From Desulfonauticus sp. (GTDB lineage: Bacteria > Desulfobacterota > Desulfovibrionia > Desulfovibrionales > Desulfonatronovibrionaceae), in NCBI GenBank assembly GCA_030950395.1, contig JAUZRP010000011.1:1-64000 (forward strand): DNA of 64,000 nucleotides, given 5' to 3'. Of this stretch, positions 44,241 through 51,591 are shown piece by piece (positions within the stretch are counted from its first letter, which is position 1; every line of letters starts with the position of its first letter). The notes beneath the pieces are model-generated. The model saw only the letters and a program-made list of their open reading frames with translations, did no database searches and was not told the origin of the DNA. Position numbers and translations under genes: made by a program.

Positions 44241-44915
44241 ATGAAATATTATTATCCTATGAATCTTGATATTAGCAAATTTAATTGTTTGATAGTTGGT
44301 TTGGGGAAGGTAGGGCAGAGAAAATTAGCCACCCTAATCCAGTTTCATCCTAAAACAATAACCATTCTTGATCCCATAGCTAGTTTGCCGGATAAGTTTA
44401 AAACCTATTCATTTATTAATTTTCAACAAAAACACTTTGAGCCAGAAGATCTTCAAGACAAAGAACTAATTTTCGCCTGTACCTCAAATCCCAAACTAAA
44501 TTCCTTTATTGCCCATCTAGCCTTAAAACACAAATTGTTAGTGAACAACATCACCGAACCTAAAGAAGGCAATTTTATTTTGCCTGCTGTGTTAAAAAAA
44601 CAAGATATTCAAATAAGCATATCTTCTTCTGGTTTAAGTCCTGCTTTAGTGAAGTATTTAAAAAAAGAAATAAATGAGCTTATTGGACCTGAATATGAAG
44701 TCTGCACAAAAATTCTGGGTACAATAAGACCCCTTTTATTAAACCTAAAATTACCAGTTGAAAAACGTTCGGAAATGTTTAATAATCTCGTTTCCAGTCT
44801 AATCCCCCTATTGCGCAAAAAAGACGTTGGGGCTATAAAAACTTTGTTGACCAGGGCACTGCCCAAAGAATTAAGCCCTTACATTGGAGAAATCTTAAAT
44901 GAATGTCTATTTTGA
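44241..44915 (+). CDS. Precorrin-2 dehydrogenase / sirohydrochlorin ferrochelatase
   Basis: A protein of about 224 residues matching the N-terminal half of CysG (Met8 type). It has YYPMNLDISKFNCLIVGLGKVG with an NAD-binding GLGKVGQRK loop, FACTSNPKLNSFIAHLA, NNITEPKEGNFILPA and ISSSGLSPALVKYLKKEI. It would oxidise precorrin-2 and insert iron to give siroheme, needed for sulfite reductase and for siroheme-based haem synthesis. ATGs at 44232 and 44241 are possible; neither has a strong ribosome binding site. Confidence 0.88.
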   Translation: MKYYYPMNLDISKFNCLIVGLGKVGQRKLATLIQFHPKTITILDPIASLPDKFKTYSFINFQQKHFEPEDLQDKELIFACTSNPKLNSFIAHLALKHKLLVNNITEPKEGNFILPAVLKKQDIQISISSSGLSPALVKYLKKEINELIGPEYEVCTKILGTIRPLLLNLKLPVEKRSEMFNNLVSSLIPLLRKKDVGAIKTLLTRALPKELSPYIGEILNECLF

Positions 44916-45714
44916 ATTGCTTATCCTAACCTCTTATTTACTAGCGTGCTTAGAAATATTTACAGGATACCTAAAGAAAAACCCTAAACTGTTAAAAATA
45001 GGCAATATAACACTTTTTTTAGGATTTTTTCTTCATACTCTAAATTTGCTTAATTACGTTTATTTTTCTACTTTGTATCACAGTTACATTCCAAATTCTA
45101 TTTATTTCAATTTCCTTGGCTGGATTATACTCTTAATTTTACTTATTTTATGGTTAAAATTAAAATTAAATTTTTTATTTTTACTAGGAGCACCTCTTAC
45201 TCTATTATTTTATTCATCAAGTCTTATTATCCGTTTAAAACTAAAAAAAATGCTTACTGTCCAAACCCTTAATTTTTGGTTTGGGCTACACTTATTTACC
45301 CTATTTAGCAGTTTGGCCCTTCTTGCCCTAGCTTTTGGCAGTGGCCTTATTTACCTCTATTTAGAAAATAAAATAAAGACCAAGTCCAAACTCCCAAAAT
45401 TCTCCAATGACTTTCCTTCTCTAAATTTTTTTGATCACTTAAATCACATAGCCATAATTTACGGTTTTCCCTTATTTAGTCTTGGAGTATTTACAGGCTT
45501 TATCTGGGCAACTTTAAGTTGGAAAAAAGTATTTATCTGGAACCTAAAAGAAATCTTTGCTCTAATCATCTGGATATTTTTTGCCTATCTCTTTCATCAG
45601 CGTGTAGCCCTAGGATGGAAAGGAAAAAGTATGGCCCAATTAACTATTTGGCTCTTTATTATATTCGTCATATCATTTGTAGGCATAAGTCTATTTGCCC
45701 AAATAAAGCAATAG
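44899..45714 (+). CDS. hemX: HemX/CcsA-type membrane protein
   Basis: A 271-residue protein with eight TM helices. It resembles the cytochrome c assembly family (CcsA/HemX): a late GWKGKSMAQLTIW segment and HQRVALGW. HemX is known to influence glutamyl-tRNA reductase levels, and hemA follows. It overlaps the siroheme synthase end by 17 bases. A haem-handling role is possible; the function here is assigned by position and topology. Confidence 0.7.
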   Translation: MNVYFELLILTSYLLACLEIFTGYLKKNPKLLKIGNITLFLGFFLHTLNLLNYVYFSTLYHSYIPNSIYFNFLGWIILLILLILWLKLKLNFLFLLGAPLTLLFYSSSLIIRLKLKKMLTVQTLNFWFGLHLFTLFSSLALLALAFGSGLIYLYLENKIKTKSKLPKFSNDFPSLNFFDHLNHIAIIYGFPLFSLGVFTGFIWATLSWKKVFIWNLKEIFALIIWIFFAYLFHQRVALGWKGKSMAQLTIWLFIIFVISFVGISLFAQIKQ

Positions 45715-45742
45715 TCATACCAAAAATTTAAAGTAAAGTGAC

Positions 45743-45770
45743 TTGATAAAAAAATTTTTAAGATTATAAT
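45743..45770 (+). promoter_or_regulatory. Promoter upstream of hemA
   Basis: TTGATA at 45743-45748, a 16-base spacer and TATAAT at 45765-45770, about 60 bp before the hemA start. hemA can thus be transcribed apart from the genes before it. Confidence 0.6.
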
Positions 45771-45828
45771 CCCTTTATTTTTTATAATATGTCAGCCTCT
45801 TTTGAACTAACAAGGAGCATGGGAAAAA

Positions 45829-47133
45829 ATGAATAAAAACATAATCTTGCTCGGTCTTAATCACAAAACAGCACCTGTGGAAATCAGAGAAAAATACGCT
45901 CTCTCCTCGTTTGACCCTAAAAATCAACAGTTAACTCTATCCAACTCTACTTTAAAAGAATATCTGGTATTATCTACCTGTAACCGAGTCGAAATAGTAG
46001 GCGTCGGTGGAGCCAAAGAGAAAATGGTTCAAGAAATATTAACTTTTTGGGCAAATTTTTGCTCTGGCTCTGTAAAAGAATTAACCCAATATATTTATAT
46101 CTATCAGGATCTAGAAGCTATCAAGCATCTTTTTAGCGTAGCCGCCAGCCTAGATTCTATGATGATCGGCGAACCTCAAATTTTAGGACAACTAAAGGAT
46201 GCCTATCGCAAAGCAGTGGAGGCTGGCACGGCCAAAGTAATCCTCAATAGATTGTTACATAAGTCTTTTTCTGTGGCCAAAAAAGTTAGAACAGAAACCA
46301 ACATAGCTTCCAGCGCTGTATCCATTAGTTACGCTGCAGTAAAATTGGCCAAAAAAATATTTGGAGAGCTTTCTAACTATACGGCCTTATTAATTGGAGC
46401 AGGAGAAATGGCAGAATTAGCAGCCCTCCACCTGGTAAACAACGGAATCCATAAAATCTTTGTCACCAATAGAACTTTTGAAAGAGCCAAAGAATTGGCC
46501 AAAACTTTCAACGGCCAAGCCGTACCTTTTAACCATCTTTTAGACATTCTAGTTCAAGTAGATATAGTTATAAGCTCTACAGGAGCTCCAAATACTATTG
46601 TGCAGGCCAAGCAGATTAAATCCATCTTAAAAAAGAGAAAATTTAAGCCTATGTTTTTTATTGATATTGCAGTGCCAAGAGATATTGACCCTGACGTAAA
46701 TCAACTAGAAAATATCTTTTTATACGATATTGACGATCTAAAAGAAGTAGTAGAAGAAAATATTGCCTCTCGCCAGGAAGAGGCTAGAAAAGCAAACCTT
46801 ATTATCCAGGAAGAAGTAGAAAAATTTCATCTCTGGTTAAAAAACCTGAGCATCACTCCAACTATAAAAGAACTTATGGCTAAAGGAGAAAAAATTGCAG
46901 AGCAAGAACTAACAAAAACATTAAAAAAACTACATCTTTCCCCTGAACAAGAAAAACAGGTAAGACTACTCGCCTTTTCTCTGGTGAAAAAACTTTATCT
47001 AGACCCTATACTATTTTTAAAAAGACGCCAACAAGAAGAAGAAACTGTTACTAATTATTTGGATATATTAAGAAAAATGTTTCATCTTGACGAAATAGAA
47101 ACAAAAGATAATATACATACTCACAAAAAATAA
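45829..47133 (+). CDS. hemA: Glutamyl-tRNA reductase
   Basis: A 434-residue enzyme that reduces glutamyl-tRNA to glutamate 1-semialdehyde, the first step of tetrapyrrole synthesis. It shows GLNHKTAPVEIREK, the active Cys in LSTCNRVEI, MMIGEPQILGQLKDAY, the NADPH-binding IGAGEMAEL and the C-terminal dimerisation helices. Siroheme, haem and cobalamin would all draw on its product. Confidence 0.97.
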   Translation: MNKNIILLGLNHKTAPVEIREKYALSSFDPKNQQLTLSNSTLKEYLVLSTCNRVEIVGVGGAKEKMVQEILTFWANFCSGSVKELTQYIYIYQDLEAIKHLFSVAASLDSMMIGEPQILGQLKDAYRKAVEAGTAKVILNRLLHKSFSVAKKVRTETNIASSAVSISYAAVKLAKKIFGELSNYTALLIGAGEMAELAALHLVNNGIHKIFVTNRTFERAKELAKTFNGQAVPFNHLLDILVQVDIVISSTGAPNTIVQAKQIKSILKKRKFKPMFFIDIAVPRDIDPDVNQLENIFLYDIDDLKEVVEENIASRQEEARKANLIIQEEVEKFHLWLKNLSITPTIKELMAKGEKIAEQELTKTLKKLHLSPEQEKQVRLLAFSLVKKLYLDPILFLKRRQQEEETVTNYLDILRKMFHLDEIETKDNIHTHKK

Positions 47134-47148
47134 ATAAAGGAAGTGCCT

Positions 47149-47484
47149 ATGCGTTCTTATTTTATAGACGAATTAAATTCTACAGAAATAGAAAAGATAA
47201 AAAACTGGTTGGACCAAAAAAACATAAAATCTGCTCTCTCAGAACTTTACTGGATATTTCTCCCGCCAGAATTATATTCTGTAACCCAACAAAAACACGC
47301 CCAAGAATGTGGACCCTACTACTTTGCCCTGGAAGTCAATAAACACTGGATAAAATTTGAGCTACTCATACGAGCAGAAAACAAAATCAGATGTGAATGT
47401 ATCACTTATGCCACAGAAGAACAAAAAAATTATATTATTCAATTTGCCGAATCTATGTTAAAAGAATTAGATATAACTATATAA
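47149..47484 (+). CDS. Conserved-looking small protein after hemA
   Basis: A 111-residue soluble protein, MRSYFIDELNSTEIEKIKN. It contains SALSELYWIFLPPELYS and ECGPYYFALEVNKHWIKFELL and has no TM helix. I do not recognise a named domain. It starts 15 bp after hemA with GGAAG upstream, so it is likely co-expressed with haem genes. The four cysteine-less sheet-like strands suggest an alpha/beta fold. Confidence 0.65.
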   Translation: MRSYFIDELNSTEIEKIKNWLDQKNIKSALSELYWIFLPPELYSVTQQKHAQECGPYYFALEVNKHWIKFELLIRAENKIRCECITYATEEQKNYIIQFAESMLKELDITI

Positions 47485-47488
47485 ATAC

Positions 47489-47614
47489 GTAACTGCAAAA
47501 GTTTAAAATTTGCGTTTTTGGTTAAATTGTCAAATTGTAATTAGCTTAAATTATAAAAAAAATTTTCTTATTGAACGTGTATTCAACTGCTTAAAATAAT
47601 TTTTGCAGTTGGAT
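47489..47614. repeat. AACTGCAAAA-ended repeat, copy B
   Basis: Left end GTAACTGCAAAAG, right end (inverted) ATCCAACTGCAAAAA, length about 126 bp. It is the best-preserved copy. A terminal hairpin AACTGC...GCAGTT is possible at its right end. It lies directly after the hemA-linked gene. Confidence 0.7.
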
Positions 47615-47624
47615 CATATAAATG

Positions 47625-47751
47625 TCTAACTGCAAAAAACAAAAGAGTGGAGTTTTGATTAAGTTCTTTAATTGTAATTAATTTAAATAATTATTTTTTT
47701 GCGTGTGAAATTTGGCTTAAACTGCCTAAAATAATTTTTACAGTAGAACCA
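47625..47751. repeat. AACTGCAAAA-ended repeat, copy C
   Basis: Adjacent to copy B in the same orientation: CTAACTGCAAAAAAC on the left and CTAAAATAATTTTTACAGTA on the right, with TTAATTGTAATTAATTTAAAT inside. It is more diverged than copy B. The remaining 300 bp to rpmH hold no gene. Confidence 0.55.
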
Positions 47752-48006
47752 CATATAAAGTTAAAATACTCAAAACACAGTTTTTTAACGTTGAAAAATG
47801 ACATATTTATTTTGTTAAAATACAATATCTTGTTTTAATTAAAATCCAATCTCGGAGTAATCAGTCAAGAACGAAATGGATAACTAGCCTGGAAATGAAA
47901 ACTTTCTGAACCTAAAAAACTTGGCCTTCCAGACAGTTAGTCAACCTATAATTAACACTTTTAACTTAATCCTCCTAAACGGTTAATAAAAGTTAAGATT
48001 TTTTTC

Positions 48007-48035
48007 TTGACCAAATATTATTTGCAGGATATTTT
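48007..48035 (+). promoter_or_regulatory. Promoter of rpmH
   Basis: TTGACC at 48007-48012, a 17-base spacer and TATTTT at 48030-48035, about 50 bp upstream of rpmH. I see no DnaA-box cluster, so no origin is called here. Confidence 0.55.
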
Positions 48036-48085
48036 TTTTATTTATGTTTTTAAGCGCTATTTAAATTTTTTAAGGAGATGAGTTC

Positions 48086-48220
48086 ATGAAAAGAACATAT
48101 CAACCAAGCAAAATTAGAAGAAAAAGAAGGCATGGATTTTTGGTCCGTATGAGAACAAGACATGGAAGACAGGTAATTAAAAGGCGTAGAGCAAAAGGTA
48201 GAAAACGATTAGCGGTTTAA
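48086..48220 (+). CDS. rpmH: 50S ribosomal protein L34
   Basis: A 44-residue basic protein, [18 protein letters not shown] and ending GRKRLAV, exactly the L34 family length and pattern. AAGGAGA is placed well before the ATG. It is followed by overlapping rnpA. Confidence 0.98.
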   Translation: MKRTYQPSKIRRKRRHGFLVRMRTRHGRQVIKRRRAKGRKRLAV

Positions 48221-48561
48221 AATTTCCCAAAAAATTTAAACTAACCAAGCGGCCTCAATTTCAGATATGTTATGAACGAGGTCGCCGTTTTTTTACTTCT
48301 TTATTTATTATTTTTACCTATTCCAACGATATAGACACCTGGAGAATGGGTGTTACTGTGAGTAAAAAAATAGGCAAAGCTGTGTTAAGAAACAGGATTA
48401 AACGTTTAGTTAGAGAATATTTTCGTCTTTATCAACAAAAAATTCCTAAAGGTTATGATTGGATAGTAATACCTAAAAAACACATAGAATGGAAAAATAT
48501 AAAATTTCAAGACGTGGAAAAAGATCTAAATAACTTCTTTTCAAGGAGTTATCTTTGCTAA
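48208..48561 (+). CDS. rnpA: Ribonuclease P protein component, unusual start
   Basis: The conserved N-terminus [33 protein letters not shown] and the central RNR motif [20 protein letters not shown] identify RnpA, which cleaves tRNA 5' leaders with the RNase P RNA. In frame, the nearest upstream stop is TAG at 48199-48201, and no ATG, GTG or TTG occurs between it and the conserved region. The only near-cognate codon is ATT at 48208, which gives a 117-residue protein overlapping rpmH, with AAAAGG upstream. The ATG at 48346 would delete a third of the protein. A sequence error or frameshift is the alternative. Confidence 0.85.
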   Translation: MSGLKFPKKFKLTKRPQFQICYERGRRFFTSLFIIFTYSNDIDTWRMGVTVSKKIGKAVLRNRIKRLVREYFRLYQQKIPKGYDWIVIPKKHIEWKNIKFQDVEKDLNNFFSRSYLC

Positions 48562-48782
48562 AAAAAATAATTTTATTTATAATAAAAATTTATCAATACA
48601 GCATATCTCCATTATTTCCAGGAAGTTGCAGATACGTTCCTACCTGTTCCTCTTATGCCTATGAAGCAATTGAAAAATTTGGGTTAATCAAAGGAATATG
48701 GTTAGCTGGCAAGCGTTTATTACGCTGTAATCCCTTATTTCAAGGCGGAATTGATCCTGTACCTGAAAAATTTATGTTTTAA
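48555..48782 (+). CDS. yidD: Membrane protein insertion efficiency factor YidD
   Basis: A 75-residue protein with the YidD pattern YQYSISPLFPGSCRYVPTCSSYAYEA (ends cited; Cys at PGSC and PTCS) and GIWLAGKRLLRCNPLF. It starts at TTG, overlapping rnpA by 7 bases. It supports YidC-dependent insertion. Confidence 0.92.
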   Translation: MLKKIILFIIKIYQYSISPLFPGSCRYVPTCSSYAYEAIEKFGLIKGIWLAGKRLLRCNPLFQGGIDPVPEKFMF

Positions 48783-48796
48783 GGAGTAAACATCTA

Positions 48797-50398
48797 ATGG
48801 ATAACATGGATAGTAATACACGAGTTATACTGGCAGTTGGCTTGTCCCTTTTGGTTTTATTAATTTGGAACTTTCTTTTTCCACCTCCTAAACCCCAACC
48901 AGCCTCCACCAACAACACAAAACACAAAACTATAGTCAGCCCAAAACAATTTCTTCCTGATCAAAACATTCCTCCATTAACTACCTTTAATCTCCAAAAA
49001 GGGGCTAAAATTACAGTTAATACTCCTCTTTATAAAGCTGTAATAAATTCTCAAGGAGGCATTTTAGAGCATTTTGTGCTAAAAAAATATAAAGTTAGTG
49101 TAAGGCCAAACTCTCCAAACATCGATTTAATCACTCCAGAAGCTCTTACCAAAGGACCTCTTGGCATAATTTGGAATAAAATACCAACCTGGCTAAAGTT
49201 CAAATGGTCTTATCAGGGACAAAATATTTATTTAACTAAAAACGATACTTCAAAAGCCCTTATATTCAAAGGAGAATACCAGGGACTAACTATTTTGCGA
49301 GAGTTACACTTTTATTCAAACACCTATCAAATCAAAGAACAGGTAAAAATTATTTCTAACAAACCAGAAATCTCTGAACTAGCCTTTGTCTTATCTACCC
49401 TTCCTTTAGAAAAAGCTGAAAACAGGTATAACCGTACCAGAATAGTTTATCTGTCCAAAGATGGATTAACTGAAGAAAAAGATAAGGACAAATTAAAAAC
49501 AGGGATACTTATTTCTAACGAGGTAAAATGGGGAGCTATTGCCAATAATTACTTTTTATTAGGACTCATTCCCACTACTAACAATTTTGTCTTTAAAGCC
49601 AAATTAGAAAAAAATATCTATAGATTAGCTCTTGCTCAAAATTTACATTTATCTCCGTCTAAACCAACAGTGGTCAATTGCATTTATTATCTAGGACCAA
49701 AAGAAGAAAAACAATTGGCTATGGTCCCCAATGATCTGGAAGCAGCTATTCACTATGGTTGGTTTGATTTTATTTCCAAACCATTGATAAAACTATTAAA
49801 TTTCTTTTATCAATTTACTCATAATTATGGAGTAGCGATTATTTTATTGACTATACTTATAAAGTTACTATTTTGGCCTCTGGCCAACAAAAGCTATAAA
49901 TCAATGAACCAAATGAAAAAATTACAACCACTTATGGCCGAAATAAGAGAAAAATACAAAGATGATAAACAAAAAATGCAAGAAGAAATGATGCGCTTGT
50001 ATAAAACCTATAAAGTCAATCCGGCTGGTGGATGTATGCCTATGCTCATCCAAATCCCTGTATTTTTTGGCCTATACCAGGGACTTTTGGGAGCCATTGA
50101 ATTAAGACACGCTCCATTTATTTATCATCTGCCTTTTACGCACATAATCTGGTTAGCTGATTTATCAGCCAAAGATCCTCTATACATTACCCCCTTGATT
50201 ATGGGGGCAACAATGTTTATACAACAAAAAATGACTCCAGCGCCAGGAGATCCAACTCAGGCCAAAATAATGCTCTTTATGCCTATAATTTTTACGTTTT
50301 TATTTTTAAACTTTCCATCTGGGTTGGTAATCTACTGGCTGGTCAATAATATACTATCCATTGCCCAACAGTGGTTAATAATGAAAAAAGAAGATTAG
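48797..50398 (+). CDS. yidC: Membrane protein insertase YidC
   Basis: A 533-residue insertase: TM1 (about 9-26), a large periplasmic beta domain (about 55-330), then the 60K core with five TM segments. Conserved parts are YGVAIILLTILIKLLFWPL, the C1 loop with PLMAEIREKYKDDKQKMQEE (20 shown) and GGCMPMLIQIPVFFGLY. It inserts membrane proteins with or without Sec. RBS AAGGAG precedes it. Confidence 0.96.
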   Translation: MDNMDSNTRVILAVGLSLLVLLIWNFLFPPPKPQPASTNNTKHKTIVSPKQFLPDQNIPPLTTFNLQKGAKITVNTPLYKAVINSQGGILEHFVLKKYKVSVRPNSPNIDLITPEALTKGPLGIIWNKIPTWLKFKWSYQGQNIYLTKNDTSKALIFKGEYQGLTILRELHFYSNTYQIKEQVKIISNKPEISELAFVLSTLPLEKAENRYNRTRIVYLSKDGLTEEKDKDKLKTGILISNEVKWGAIANNYFLLGLIPTTNNFVFKAKLEKNIYRLALAQNLHLSPSKPTVVNCIYYLGPKEEKQLAMVPNDLEAAIHYGWFDFISKPLIKLLNFFYQFTHNYGVAIILLTILIKLLFWPLANKSYKSMNQMKKLQPLMAEIREKYKDDKQKMQEEMMRLYKTYKVNPAGGCMPMLIQIPVFFGLYQGLLGAIELRHAPFIYHLPFTHIIWLADLSAKDPLYITPLIMGATMFIQQKMTPAPGDPTQAKIMLFMPIIFTFLFLNFPSGLVIYWLVNNILSIAQQWLIMKKED

Positions 50399-50513
50399 AA
50401 AACATTTCCCGGTAAAATTTAAACAAATAAAATAGGGCAATGGTTGTGGTTAAGGTTGAGTTTATTTTGCTCTTTGAAAATTAAAAACCGGGAAAACGAG
50501 GCAAGGAGTGAGC

Positions 50514-51185
50514 ATGGAGGAATTTGTAGAATTCACAGGACGGGATGTGGACGAGGCTATCTCCAAGGCGTGTGATTATTTTCAAACTGCAAGAGAAAAT
50601 CTAGAAATTGAAATTATCAGTGGTGGCTCTTCTGGCATATTTGGCTTAGTAGGATTAAAAAAAGCCAAAATAAAAGCCAAAAAAAGAACAAATCCCATAG
50701 AGCTAAGTAGTAAAATTAAAGAAGTGGTTTTCAACTTAATAAAACCTATCGCTCCATTAGCAGAAATTGAAGTGGATGTTGAGGCGGATCCTATCTATGT
50801 CAATATTGAAGAAGAAAAAAATATAGGAATCCTCATAGGGAAAGAAGGACAAACCATAGCCGCGATTCAGTACCTGGCTAACCGGATTATTGCCAAACAA
50901 TACCCTGACATTTCTAGAGTTCAGCTAGATGCAGCTAATTACAAACAAAAACAAAATGAAAAAATTAAAAAAACAGCCTTATACTTAGCTCAAAAAGCCA
51001 AACAAATGGGAAAAGCAATGAAAACCCAACCATTAACTTCTTATCACAGAAGATTAATCCACCTGGCTTTACAAAAAGATAGAGCCATCCAAACCAAAAG
51101 CCTTGGAGAAGGTCCTCTAAAACGTGTTTTGATCGTACCCAAAAAATTGTCTAACAAAAACAACAATCTAAGCCAAACAAACTGA
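50514..51185 (+). CDS. jag: Jag/KhpB-like RNA-binding protein
   Basis: A 223-residue protein with Jag_N (MEEFVEFTGRDVDEAISKA, GGSSGIFGLVGLKKA), a KH domain with GKEGQTIAAIQYL, and an R3H domain with LTSYHRRLIHLAL. AAGGAG fits the ATG at 50514; a GTG at 50508 overlaps the Shine-Dalgarno. It completes the common rpmH-rnpA-yidD-yidC-jag order. mnmE, usually next, is nearby but on the other strand. Confidence 0.92.
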   Translation: MEEFVEFTGRDVDEAISKACDYFQTARENLEIEIISGGSSGIFGLVGLKKAKIKAKKRTNPIELSSKIKEVVFNLIKPIAPLAEIEVDVEADPIYVNIEEEKNIGILIGKEGQTIAAIQYLANRIIAKQYPDISRVQLDAANYKQKQNEKIKKTALYLAQKAKQMGKAMKTQPLTSYHRRLIHLALQKDRAIQTKSLGEGPLKRVLIVPKKLSNKNNNLSQTN

Positions 51186-51196
51186 GCAGACAAAAA

Positions 51197-51228
51197 AAGG
51201 CGAAGAACATTCTTCGCCTTTTTTTTTT
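51197..51228 (+). terminator. Strong intrinsic terminator after jag
   Basis: AAGGCGAAGAA and TTCTTCGCCTT form an 11-bp stem immediately followed by nine or more T residues. It ends the rpmH-jag transcript. Confidence 0.9.
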
Positions 51229-51591
51229 GGCAATAAAATCCAACTGCAAAAACTACTCTTCACATTCTAAACATAACAACAAAGTACAAATACAAAAATT
51301 TTAACTCCCTGTCTAAAGAAATCAAACATGCAAAACCATCACGATTAGGAAAAATATTAAAGATATTATTAATCTGGTGCTTGAAGTTGCATATCCCAAC
51401 TTGAGGAAAGCAATTAAAATAAATTTTGCATAAATATTGCCCACCAAAGTCGGCAAGTGATCTTGAACATCAAGAAGATAAGAGGAGGAAAGAAGAAAAT
51501 CAAAGCATAGAGCCAGCGAAGAACGAGGTTGCTCTAGTGGCTTCCCTACCTGGATACATTCTTGTAGTGTGCATTTTTATAACCAAAAAGA
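51229..51591. other. Convergent gap with a solo repeat end
   Basis: ATCCAACTGCAAAAAC at 51237-51252 is one end of the AACTGCAAAA repeat. A plus-strand frame of 60 codons (51426-51608) overlaps the next gene's end and lacks family features; it has an AT-rich, unconserved look and I do not call it. Confidence 0.35.

Noticed and set aside
47752..48085. Possible replication origin next to rpmH
   Set aside because: No cluster of DnaA boxes (TTATCCACA-like) and no dnaA gene is visible; only a promoter.
48346..48561. rnpA starting at the first ATG
   Set aside because: It would remove the conserved first third of the protein ([11 protein letters not shown] and GRRFF), which is present in frame upstream.
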